A stretch of DNA of 64,000 nucleotides. Origin: Sulfuritalea sp. Its GTDB lineage: Bacteria > Pseudomonadota > Gammaproteobacteria > Burkholderiales > Rhodocyclaceae. The notes beneath the pieces were generated by a model. That model searched no databases, was not told the origin of the DNA, and saw nothing but the letters and a program-made list of their open reading frames with translations. This document shows positions 26,061 to 34,193 of the stretch, piece by piece. Positions within the stretch are counted from its first letter, which is position 1, and each line of letters opens with the position of its first letter. The DNA is taken from the NCBI GenBank assembly GCA_030651305.1, contig JAUSCI010000003.1, positions 1 to 64,000 of the forward strand. The letters are read 5' to 3'. Both the position numbers and the translations under genes were made by a program.

Positions 26061-27050
26061 TCAGTCGAAATTTATCCGCTCGCGCTCAATGACCAATGGA
26101 CGGTTTCGTACATAGTCAAACACCACGCCGAGATACTCGCCAAGCACTCCCAGACAGAGGATTTGTACCGATCCCAGGAAGAATGTTCCAATCAGGATGG
26201 GCGCAATTCCCAGCGGAAATGAATCCCAAAAAACGATCTTGAGGAGAAAAAAAACAAAGCCCAGAATCAAGCTGAGCATGGAAACAAATAGTCCTGTTAC
26301 GGTCATTATCCGGAGTGGAATCTTGCTGCAACTGACCATTCCAAGAATGGCGTAGTCAAGAAGGTCAAGAATGCTCAAGTGAGACCTTCCGTGCTTGCGG
26401 GGCGGTTGAACGTATTCGACGAAGGCTTTCTTGAATCCTATTTCAGAAATGATTCCTCTGAAATATGGGTTGGGATCCTGCAAGCGTCTCATGGCCTCCA
26501 CCACTCGTCGATCGAAAAGGCCAAATCCGATAAACCCATGGAAGTGCTCCAGGTGAGACAGGCGCGACATTATCTTGTAGTAGAGATTTCTCGATGCCCT
26601 GAGCCACCAGGCTTCTGACATTCCTACCCGAATTCCCATGACCATGTCGGTTCCCGCCTCCCATAGGCGGACAAAGTCTCTTATTGTCGCGACGGGTGTT
26701 TGCAGATCCGCTACAACCGGAACAACAGCATCTCCACGCGATTCCAGAATTGCGTGATAAGGAGATTGATTGGGACCAAAATTGCGGGAATTGACAATGA
26801 CTTTGACATTGCAATCCCCGGCGGCAATTTTCCTTAATGCAGTCAATGTGTTGTCGGTTGAGCAATTATCAATAAAAATATGCTCATAGTCATACTCGGG
26901 CAAGCTCTCTTGAAACAGGAGTCTGACTGCAAGATGACATTCGTGAATGCCGCCTTCTTCGTTGTAACAGGGAGTCATTATGGTTATCTTCTTGCGCCGG
27001 GAAGCGGCGGCAAGAGTATTGGCCGGGATTGATATATTGTTAGACTGCAT
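26061..27050 (-). CDS. GtrB-like family 2 glycosyltransferase, second copy
   Basis: A 329-aa GT2 protein with IMTPCYNEEGG near the start, FIDNCSTDNT in the nucleotide-binding half, and two C-terminal membrane helices (about residues 245-275 and 283-305). The region equivalent to DADLQDP reads VVADLQTP, so the first aspartate of the DXD-like motif and the following one are changed. The ATG at 27050 gives the conserved start MQSNNIS and overlaps the FkbM gene by 11 bases; the frame extends upstream only inside that gene. It should load a sugar on undecaprenyl phosphate for the GtrA at 23285-23683. Confidence 0.87.
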   Translation of the reverse strand: MQSNNISIPANTLAAASRRKKITIMTPCYNEEGGIHECHLAVRLLFQESLPEYDYEHIFIDNCSTDNTLTALRKIAAGDCNVKVIVNSRNFGPNQSPYHAILESRGDAVVPVVADLQTPVATIRDFVRLWEAGTDMVMGIRVGMSEAWWLRASRNLYYKIMSRLSHLEHFHGFIGFGLFDRRVVEAMRRLQDPNPYFRGIISEIGFKKAFVEYVQPPRKHGRSHLSILDLLDYAILGMVSCSKIPLRIMTVTGLFVSMLSLILGFVFFLLKIVFWDSFPLGIAPILIGTFFLGSVQILCLGVLGEYLGVVFDYVRNRPLVIERERINFD

Positions 27051-28515
27051 AGATGACGCTCTCCAGGCCGCTTTCCGAGTAATGGCGCAAGTAGAACTTG
27101 TAAGTTGGATTGATTTCACGAACAACGTCAACGAGTTTCCACAAGTCCGAGGCGAAGTGGTACGCCGCGATAGCCAATTTGGGTTTGGCGGTTCGCAGGA
27201 TATTCGCGGCCCCATGCAGTGCGTGTGTTTCAGAGCCTTCGATATCAATCTTGATCAGGGTCGGCGGTTCGGTTACGACAGTGTCAAGCTTGCGGACCGG
27301 AACCATCAATGCACCGTTTTCGCAGATCGCGCCGTTTGTGCGCCCCGAAACTGAAAACCGCAGCTCGCCATCTTCAGAATGGGCGCCAGCGCGGACATAT
27401 TCAATGGACTCCGCTCCGATGAGACGCTTGGCGGCAGCCCGGAGCAGATTCTCATCTGGCTCGAAAAGGTATATCTTCCGGTAGGATCCACCGCAGTAAC
27501 TCAAGAATTGTTCCGTAGTGTCTCCATCGTATCCGCCAAGATCGACGAACACGTCATTGCCGTTGAATCCAACGAGGTCGCTATCGAAATACTGGCGAGA
27601 ATAGTCATCCGCGACTGCAACTGCGAATCGCGTATCGTAGTCCAGGCGATAATTTATCAATCCGTCCAGAACGAGACGCGACTTGTCGTCGCCGAGCGCG
27701 AGAAAGAGCCCCAGGTAGCGACCGGCATTTTCGGCAAAATCCTCCTGAATGCCGATATAGGGAATTTCATGCGGATAGAGCGCTGAATCCACAAGGGACA
27801 ATACTGAATACGGAAGGAAATTGCTAAAACCCTCCCGCTCAAGCTGGCAGGCAATGCTGTTTGTGAAGCGAGTGGTTGCAATAATGATCGGTGTGCTTCT
27901 ATCCGCAATTTGCGATAGGGGATGCACGGGTATTCCGTCGATGAACGTTGTATGTTTCTTGACGCTGTTGTCGACAAATGCCTTTACGGCGACCCCGCTT
28001 GAAGCGAGGCTGCGTTGAACCAGTTCTCCCAGGCGTTGCGCGCCAAAGACTATGGCACGTCGGGTGGTGCGCAGCTGGTTCAGGCTATCGCGGTATCGAT
28101 CCAGGACTGCCGTTGTGAAACGGTCAGCAGGCCAGCCGTGGCGATCGAATAGCCGGACCAACCCCGGGTATCCTGGTAGCGTGAGCAAGGTCTCCATGCT
28201 CGAAAAATCGTCGACCACTGCGGTGGCCATCGCGCTGAACCGATCCGGCGAACCGCGTTCAACTGCTCGTACTACGCCGTGTCCGTCCGGTTGGACTCGC
28301 CTGGCTTCATGGTCCGGTGCCACGAGGACGCTTAGCCGACCACTGTCCGGGATATCCGCAAGGCTGCCAATTACGGGCGCACTTTCCGCGGCATCCAAGT
28401 GTTCAGACGAGTTCTGGCTTAGCCAAATCAGCGCTCCTTCCCTGGAGAAGCGCTTGATGGCGGCGGCCAGCGATGGGAGCGTCGCATATGAATCCGAAAC
28501 AATGAGGTTGACCAC
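27040..28515 (-). CDS. FkbM-family methyltransferase with N-terminal extension
   Basis: A 491-aa protein whose C-terminal half (about residues 285-491) is an FkbM-type methyltransferase: VFVDLGGYDGDTTEQF (SAM site), YLFEPDENLL, and LIKIDIEGSETHALHG. The N-terminal half has a Rossmann-like strand (AIVFGAQRLGELVQRSL, about 157-173) reminiscent of nucleotide-sugar or PglD-like domains. FkbM enzymes O-methylate sugars or peptides. It sits in the middle of the - strand glycan operon, so a sugar O-methylation is likely. Its 3' end overlaps the GT2 start by 11 bases. Confidence 0.85.
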   Translation of the reverse strand: MVNLIVSDSYATLPSLAAAIKRFSREGALIWLSQNSSEHLDAAESAPVIGSLADIPDSGRLSVLVAPDHEARRVQPDGHGVVRAVERGSPDRFSAMATAVVDDFSSMETLLTLPGYPGLVRLFDRHGWPADRFTTAVLDRYRDSLNQLRTTRRAIVFGAQRLGELVQRSLASSGVAVKAFVDNSVKKHTTFIDGIPVHPLSQIADRSTPIIIATTRFTNSIACQLEREGFSNFLPYSVLSLVDSALYPHEIPYIGIQEDFAENAGRYLGLFLALGDDKSRLVLDGLINYRLDYDTRFAVAVADDYSRQYFDSDLVGFNGNDVFVDLGGYDGDTTEQFLSYCGGSYRKIYLFEPDENLLRAAAKRLIGAESIEYVRAGAHSEDGELRFSVSGRTNGAICENGALMVPVRKLDTVVTEPPTLIKIDIEGSETHALHGAANILRTAKPKLAIAAYHFASDLWKLVDVVREINPTYKFYLRHYSESGLESVIYAV

Positions 28516-28582
28516 GGTAACTTTGCCTTGGATAACGCTTATGGATGACTAAACGGAAAAACTCGCATGCATGGTATATCGG

Positions 28583-29809
28583 CTAGGCGCCCACTGCTCC
28601 GAATCGCTTCAAGGCCCTGTCGATGAGATCGACAATGGATTGCTCATCCAGCCGGACAGGGCATTCCTTGTTGATCCAGACCTTGTCCGAATAGACGCGT
28701 TCAAAGACATGACGCCGAACCTTTTCCAGCGGAAATTGGATGCTTGCCATGGCACCTCGAATCTTCTTTTCCAGACCAACTTCCGCAAAAACCACCTCCC
28801 ACCATGATATGACATCGCTGAGTGAGGAAAATGCGGCAAAAGCCGGGTTGAGCCGCAGACGGGAGAAAAGCAATTGCTCGCGGTCGCCGATGACATCGAG
28901 ATACTGTTCGGCGGCATCGCGGAAGAATACAAATAGCGTCTCCGGGTGGCTCAGATCCACCAGTTCGAGCAGCGCCCCAGCGGCTTCGTGAATGTGTCCG
29001 GTACGAACATTCGATATGGCTACTCCGGAAAGCGTGGCCCCATACAGCAACTGTTCATGGATGTCGTTGTCGCGTCGCTTGCCCGCAATCACCTCGTTCA
29101 GAGCCCCCATGATCCTGGGGATGCCATCCAGGGAGAGCATTTCACCGAACGGAGATCGCTCATGCCTGGCAATGAGCGTTTCAAAAAAATGAACAAACGC
29201 GTCAAATGCGCATGCCACGAGAAGGGAGGGCGGGGTGGTGGCAAGCAGCTCGGGGTCAAGAAATATCCAGTCAGCGACCAGCGTCCAACTCTTGCCGAAA
29301 ACCTTTGCATGAGTGTTCTTGTCGTAGGTAACGTAGTAGCGGCTGGCTTCCGCCCCAGACCCCGCAGTGGTCGGGACCGCGATGTATACAGGACGGTTGG
29401 CTCCCGACCGGGGAACCATTCCGCGCTTCTTGTCGATGCCCACGCCATCAATCGTTCCGAACAGATGGTGAAGAATCAGGCTCTTGGCGAAGTCACTTGC
29501 ACTTCCCCCGCCGATTGAAACAACAACGCTCGGCAGTTCCTTCAATTGACTCGCGAGTTCCATAACGTCCTGTGCGAAGGGCGGCCCGGCGACAATCCAA
29601 CTGGTCGCCCGCCCGTGTCCTACCGCCCTAACGACGCTGCGATGGAGTGGGCTCTCCGCAAATACCTCATCAACTATGACCACGACCGATTGATGCTCGG
29701 CAACCAGTTCCGCGACCCTGCCTGAAATCCCCTGGCCGAGAAAAATCCTGCCGGGAAAGAATAGGCGCTGGGCATCATCGCTGTTGAAGAAAGTCTCAAT
29801 GTTTAACAT
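28583..29809 (-). CDS. iron-containing alcohol dehydrogenase / dehydroquinate-synthase-like enzyme
   Basis: A 408-aa NAD(P)- and metal-dependent enzyme of the iron-alcohol dehydrogenase fold. The cofactor motif is IGGGSASDFAKSL (about residues 97-109). Metal ligands are expected from AFDAFVHFFE (Asp and His, about 205-214) and RTGHIHEAAG (His pair, about 268-277). The family includes glycerol dehydrogenases, lactaldehyde reductases and cyclitol- or sugar-reducing enzymes. Within this operon it could reduce a keto sugar or keto side chain. The 5' end overlaps the epimerase stop by 7 bases; a 67-base gap follows. Confidence 0.85.
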   Translation of the reverse strand: MLNIETFFNSDDAQRLFFPGRIFLGQGISGRVAELVAEHQSVVVIVDEVFAESPLHRSVVRAVGHGRATSWIVAGPPFAQDVMELASQLKELPSVVVSIGGGSASDFAKSLILHHLFGTIDGVGIDKKRGMVPRSGANRPVYIAVPTTAGSGAEASRYYVTYDKNTHAKVFGKSWTLVADWIFLDPELLATTPPSLLVACAFDAFVHFFETLIARHERSPFGEMLSLDGIPRIMGALNEVIAGKRRDNDIHEQLLYGATLSGVAISNVRTGHIHEAAGALLELVDLSHPETLFVFFRDAAEQYLDVIGDREQLLFSRLRLNPAFAAFSSLSDVISWWEVVFAEVGLEKKIRGAMASIQFPLEKVRRHVFERVYSDKVWINKECPVRLDEQSIVDLIDRALKRFGAVGA

Positions 29810-30843
29810 TGTCTTGATGAGGCATTTCGGCGCGACCCAATAGCTTCGGCGGTAATTCTGATTGCGGCGGCGAGCGGCACTTTGATGCGGAGCCCAAGGT
29901 CTTTGGATGCCTTGTCAGTGTCGGGCACGTAGCGGCTTCTGGTGGGAGCATCGGCCGACGAACCACCTTCAATCCTGACAGGCTTGCCGGGCGCCAGCTG
30001 ATCGCGAATCAGATAAGCCAGGTCCGCGATACTGATGGCCTCGTCAGAGCCCACGTTGTAGGCTGTTGCCGGTTCTCCCCTTGCCAAGAGAGTCAGCAGC
30101 CATTCAGCCAGATCGTCCTGGTACAGGTAGGAGCGAACAGGTAGTCCCGTGCCATGGACAATCACTTCCTCTCCGAAAAGCGCATCCCGTATGAAGTTGC
30201 CAATCGCAAAATGGACATCCAGCGGCAAGTCAGGACCAACGAAAGCAAAACAACGTGCAATCACCGTCTGAAGTCCGTACCGATCCTGGTAAAGACAACA
30301 GAGGTGCTCGGCCAGTCGTTTGGCCACTCCATATGCATGTTCGGAAACCATCGGGTCAGGCATGCCGTGATAGGACTCAGGCACGCGGTCAAGTCCTGCT
30401 GGCGGGGCGCCATAGACGGCACCGGAACTCGTCAGCAGAAAGCGCCTGGCCCCTACGCTAACGGCAAAATCAAGCAGACGACGGGTGCCGGTCACTATCT
30501 GTTCATACCGATCAAGCGGTGCGACCCGTGGTGCGACGGTGGAGTCAGCCGCAGCATGAAGAATATGCGAAAACCTTGTGTGTACAGGCAGCAGAGAGGG
30601 GGAACCAAGGATATCCCCGGTATGAAAGTCTAGCCAGTTCAATCCTGAAAACTCTGAATATCGAGCAAGGAAGGCATCGGGCGACCGAGTCAGGACGGTA
30701 ACGCCAAGGGTGCTCTTGTCTATCGGACTGTCGGCGATATATCGAAGCAGGGCCCGCCCGAAAAAGCCGGTACCCCCGGTAAGAAACAGGGACATTCCTT
30801 CGAGCTCTGAACCGATCGCCGCGATTCTCGTGGAATCGTTCAT
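29803..30843 (-). CDS. NAD-dependent nucleotide-sugar epimerase/dehydratase (extended SDR)
   Basis: A 346-aa extended short-chain dehydrogenase. Cofactor motif LTGGTGFFGRAL (about residues 21-32), catalytic Ser in LLTSSGAVYG (about 126-135) and the Tyr-x3-Lys pair in AYGVAKRLAEH. Members epimerise, reduce or dehydrate nucleotide-bound sugars. Between a thiamine-diphosphate enzyme and an alcohol dehydrogenase it is a candidate for reducing or epimerising the branched keto sugar, a step equivalent to YerF in yersiniose synthesis. It overlaps the upstream gene by 4 bases and the downstream gene by 7. Confidence 0.87.
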   Translation of the reverse strand: MNDSTRIAAIGSELEGMSLFLTGGTGFFGRALLRYIADSPIDKSTLGVTVLTRSPDAFLARYSEFSGLNWLDFHTGDILGSPSLLPVHTRFSHILHAAADSTVAPRVAPLDRYEQIVTGTRRLLDFAVSVGARRFLLTSSGAVYGAPPAGLDRVPESYHGMPDPMVSEHAYGVAKRLAEHLCCLYQDRYGLQTVIARCFAFVGPDLPLDVHFAIGNFIRDALFGEEVIVHGTGLPVRSYLYQDDLAEWLLTLLARGEPATAYNVGSDEAISIADLAYLIRDQLAPGKPVRIEGGSSADAPTRSRYVPDTDKASKDLGLRIKVPLAAAIRITAEAIGSRRNASSRQC

Positions 30844-32654
30844 CTTTCTCGATTGACCAGTCGGGATTGCTCTTGAAGTTCGACAATCATCTCTGCCTGC
30901 AGCTGCGCAAGCGGCAATAGCGGACTCATGTCTTCCAGTGGCATGGAGATGATCGATCCATCTGCTTGCGGAATGGCGGCCGCTTTGGGTGCCAGGGTTT
31001 CATTTTCGAGCAAGCGAACGTCAATGAGGCAGGGCCGCGGCAATTCGAGTGCTGCGGCAAGTCCGCTCGCCAGCTGGCCAGCATCGTCGATCCGCAGGAA
31101 CGGCATATCGTAGACGGCCGCCACTCGTTTCATGTCGGGCAACCAGAGCCCGGATGCAGGATCGATGCCGAGATACCGCTCATGGAAGTAGTTGCGCTGG
31201 GTGTTGCGGATCGAGCAGTAGCCGCCGTTGTTCATGATCACCAGGCAAATCGGCAGGTTCTGCGCTTTCAGTGTTGCCAGTTCCTGGAGATTGAGTTGCA
31301 GGCTGCCGTCGCTCTCGACCGCGATCATGGGGCGCCGGTTGCTGGCGAGGCAGGCGCCGATGGCGGCCGGCAGTCCGTAGCCCATGGCGCCGAGGCCGGA
31401 GGTCAGGAATACGCGCTGGCCGGGCTTGTTGCGAAACACCGTGTAGAACGCCTCGACGCCGAGCCCGGAACTGCCGGTGGATACCAGCGTGTCAGGCGGC
31501 GCGGCATCGGAAAGCGCCGACACGAAATGGTAGTGACTGATCGGACCTTCGGTGCCGAAGGGTTTGCCCTCGCCTACCGCATAGCGCTGCTTCCAGTCGA
31601 TGCAGCGCTGGCGCCAGTCGAGCCGGTCGGGCAAGCGCAGCGACCGGGCGTGCGCGGCGAGGGAATCGATGAATGTGCCGGCATCGACGGGCAGGCGCAG
31701 ATCGATGTCCATGTCGAGCTTGGCGATCTCTTTGGGGTCGACGTCCACCACGATCTTGCGCGCCGCCCGGGCAAAGCTCTTCGGGTTGTAAGCCGTGATA
31801 ATGTTGTCGAGCCGGCAGCCGATCGAAAGCAACAGGTCGCAGTTCTGTACCGCGAAATTCGCGGCGCGCAGGGCGACAACGCCGGGGCGGCCAACGCACA
31901 GCGGATGCGCCCAGGGGATCAGGTCGAGGGCGTTCCAGGTTGTCGCTACGGGAATGTTGAGGTTTTCGGCCAGCGCGAGAAAACGCTTTGCCGCACCGGC
32001 CAGCCGCACGCCGTGTCCGGCGAGGATCAGGGGCCGTTCAGCAGCGGCCAGCAGCGTCATGACACTCTGAATAGGGTTTTCAAGGTCGGTCGGCGCTTTC
32101 GTCTCGGGGGTGAAGCCGGTGAGTTCTGTTGGATTGATTTGCGCGGCTTGTACATCGAGCGGGATGTCTAGCCAGACGGGGCCGGACCGGTTGTCCTGCA
32201 TCTGGTGGAGGGCACGTTCAAGGTGATAGCGAATGGTGGCCGGATCGTGCACAGTGACCGCATACTTGGTTATCGAACGCACGATGGGCACGATATCGAC
32301 TTCCTGTACGCCTCCCTGTCGTAACGGACGATCCAGCAGAAGGTCCGCGCGCTTAACTTGACCGGAAATGACCAGCATCGGCACCGACTCGATCCATGCC
32401 CCGGCAACCGGCGTGATGATATTGGTCGCGCCCGGGCCGGTGGTGACCATGGCGACGCCGAACTTGCCGGCGACTCGTCCCCATGCTTCGGCGGCGATAC
32501 CGCAGGCCTGCTCGTGATGGCAGGGTATCGCGGTGATGCGCCGCTCGCAGGCGAGCCCGTCGTTGAGGTACATGGCACCGCCGCCGGGCAATACGAAAAC
32601 GTGATCGATGCCGGCATCGGCAAGACGGGACATCAAATAGTCGGCAATACGCAT
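30840..32654 (-). CDS. thiamine-diphosphate enzyme of the acetolactate synthase family, possibly YerE-like
   Basis: A 604-aa ThDP enzyme with the three-domain layout of acetolactate synthase: Pyr domain with the cofactor-activating Glu48 in CHHEQACG, central domain (about residues 190-330), and PP domain with ESDGSLQLN and VIMNNGG as the cofactor diphosphate/metal site. The usual GDG is ESDG here. It lies in a CDP-3,6-dideoxysugar operon rather than beside ilvN. In that setting it resembles YerE, which adds a two-carbon acetyl unit from pyruvate to CDP-3,6-dideoxy-4-keto-hexose. Assignment to this reaction is inferred from context; a generic acetolactate synthase is the alternative. Confidence 0.8.
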   Translation of the reverse strand: MRIADYLMSRLADAGIDHVFVLPGGGAMYLNDGLACERRITAIPCHHEQACGIAAEAWGRVAGKFGVAMVTTGPGATNIITPVAGAWIESVPMLVISGQVKRADLLLDRPLRQGGVQEVDIVPIVRSITKYAVTVHDPATIRYHLERALHQMQDNRSGPVWLDIPLDVQAAQINPTELTGFTPETKAPTDLENPIQSVMTLLAAAERPLILAGHGVRLAGAAKRFLALAENLNIPVATTWNALDLIPWAHPLCVGRPGVVALRAANFAVQNCDLLLSIGCRLDNIITAYNPKSFARAARKIVVDVDPKEIAKLDMDIDLRLPVDAGTFIDSLAAHARSLRLPDRLDWRQRCIDWKQRYAVGEGKPFGTEGPISHYHFVSALSDAAPPDTLVSTGSSGLGVEAFYTVFRNKPGQRVFLTSGLGAMGYGLPAAIGACLASNRRPMIAVESDGSLQLNLQELATLKAQNLPICLVIMNNGGYCSIRNTQRNYFHERYLGIDPASGLWLPDMKRVAAVYDMPFLRIDDAGQLASGLAAALELPRPCLIDVRLLENETLAPKAAAIPQADGSIISMPLEDMSPLLPLAQLQAEMIVELQEQSRLVNRER

Positions 32655-32659
32655 CGGGC

Positions 32660-34150
32660 TTACATCCAGTAGGCCAGGAGAGTCTTGCGCTGCGTGTTGG
32701 TGGCGATGGTCGGGTCCGTATAGAAGGAATCGTCCTTGATGTGTGTCGAGGAAATCTCCTCGAAGACGACACCGGTTTCGGTATGAAATTCGTGGCGCAC
32801 GCCTCTTTCCACGGTGACCACATCGCCCGGCTTGACCTCCTGCGCGGCGCCGTCGAGTTTCAGGGTCATTGTGCCGTGGAGTACGACGAAGGTTTCCTCC
32901 TTCCGCTGGTGATATTGCTCGGGATGCGTCTGTCCGGGCAACATGACCAGAACCTTCTTGCAGTACTCGCGGTTGACGATGGTGATCATGGTCAGGCCGA
33001 AGCGGCCGAAGTTCTCGAGTCCGTAGTGGTGAGAAATCTCGAGTTCGCTAAGGCCCGGCAGGATGACATTTCCCGCTCTGAGCAAGCTGCGCACCGCCTT
33101 CACTGCTTCCATGACGCGCTGTCGATGATGCTGCACGGCTGTCTGCCGGGCCATGACCGGCGCGTTTGCGCTTACAGGCTCGTTTAGCGTGTAGCTGACA
33201 TACTTTGACCAGTCGTTGGCGGTCACTTGTCCGGCGTCAGGTGGGAAGGCAAAAAAGACATCATTTGCCGACAGTATGGTTCCGGCCGGCAAGTCGCGGC
33301 GCGCGAAGACGCCCCGCTTGAGCGCCATCAGTCCATCCCGCTCGACAGCGGTCGGCAGGTAGCGCTCGGTGGGTCCCAGCATGTCGAGCGTACGACGGCC
33401 CGAGGCCAGCCATGCTGCAATTTGCGCTGGTGAGGCAGAGTAGGCGTTGTTGGCGTAGCGCTCGCTGGGCAGGCCGACGTGCCTTTCGAACACTGTCGCC
33501 CCATTGGCCAGCGCGAGCATGATCGCCACGGTGTTGTCGGGTTGTTCGTGCGACGAGAAGCCGATGCGGACATCGGGATAGCGCTGACGCAGCAGCTCTA
33601 TCTGCCTGATGGCCAGTCGCTCATTCGGGGTCGGATATTCGCCAACACAATGCATGAGCGTGAGCCGCTTCTGGCGGTGCTGGAAGAAGCTCACCACGGC
33701 GTCGATGTCCTCGACCTCGGATGCCGCGGTCGAGGCGATGATCGGCAGTTTGGCCAGCGCAATGCGTTCTAGCAGCGGCCAGTCGGTCAGCGCACACGAG
33801 GCGATCTTGATGACGTCGATTCCGTGCGCCTCGATGCGTGCAACCGACGCTTCATCAAAGGGAGTGCAGACGGTGACGAATGCATGTTCCCGCATTGCCT
33901 CGATGAGGCGCCGGAAATCCTCGTCGGCCAGGCGCGTCTCTTCGAAACGCTTGACGTACTTGATGTCGCTACGCCCCCTGTAGTCAGGACGGATGAAGGT
34001 GTCGAGGTCGCGGTATTGCAGCTTGAACGCGAATTCGAATGTATTGCGATAGGGCGCCACGGAGTCGGCAAAGGCCTTGATGATGGCCGCGCCATGGGCG
34101 ATGTCGCCCATGTGGTTGTTGGCCATCTCGAAAATGACAAGGGGTTTCAT
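32660..34150 (-). CDS. NeuB/SpsE-type sialic acid synthase-like protein with SAF and cupin domains
   Basis: A 496-aa three-domain protein. A NeuB-type TIM barrel (about residues 1-270) has FEMANNHMGD at the start and LMHCVGEYPTP and GFSSHEQPDN further on. A SAF (antifreeze-like) domain (about 280-345) contains LKRGVFARRDLPAGTIL. A C-terminal cupin (about 370-490) has HPEQYHQRKEETFVVLHG, with possible metal-binding histidines. NeuB enzymes condense phosphoenolpyruvate with an aldose to make nonulosonic acids. No CMP-sialate synthetase or NeuC-like epimerase is near, so the product is unclear. It lies 5 bases upstream of the ThDP enzyme. Confidence 0.87.
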   Translation of the reverse strand: MKPLVIFEMANNHMGDIAHGAAIIKAFADSVAPYRNTFEFAFKLQYRDLDTFIRPDYRGRSDIKYVKRFEETRLADEDFRRLIEAMREHAFVTVCTPFDEASVARIEAHGIDVIKIASCALTDWPLLERIALAKLPIIASTAASEVEDIDAVVSFFQHRQKRLTLMHCVGEYPTPNERLAIRQIELLRQRYPDVRIGFSSHEQPDNTVAIMLALANGATVFERHVGLPSERYANNAYSASPAQIAAWLASGRRTLDMLGPTERYLPTAVERDGLMALKRGVFARRDLPAGTILSANDVFFAFPPDAGQVTANDWSKYVSYTLNEPVSANAPVMARQTAVQHHRQRVMEAVKAVRSLLRAGNVILPGLSELEISHHYGLENFGRFGLTMITIVNREYCKKVLVMLPGQTHPEQYHQRKEETFVVLHGTMTLKLDGAAQEVKPGDVVTVERGVRHEFHTETGVVFEEISSTHIKDDSFYTDPTIATNTQRKTLLAYWM

Positions 34151-34193
34151 GGTGTAGCGACTCCGCTAGTGAACTTTGTGGGAGATACGGGCA

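Noticed and set aside
30840-32654. Ordinary branched-chain amino acid acetolactate synthase
   Set aside because: There is no ilvN or ilvC nearby and the gene is embedded between CDP-dideoxysugar genes, so a biosynthetic IlvB role is less likely, though not excluded.
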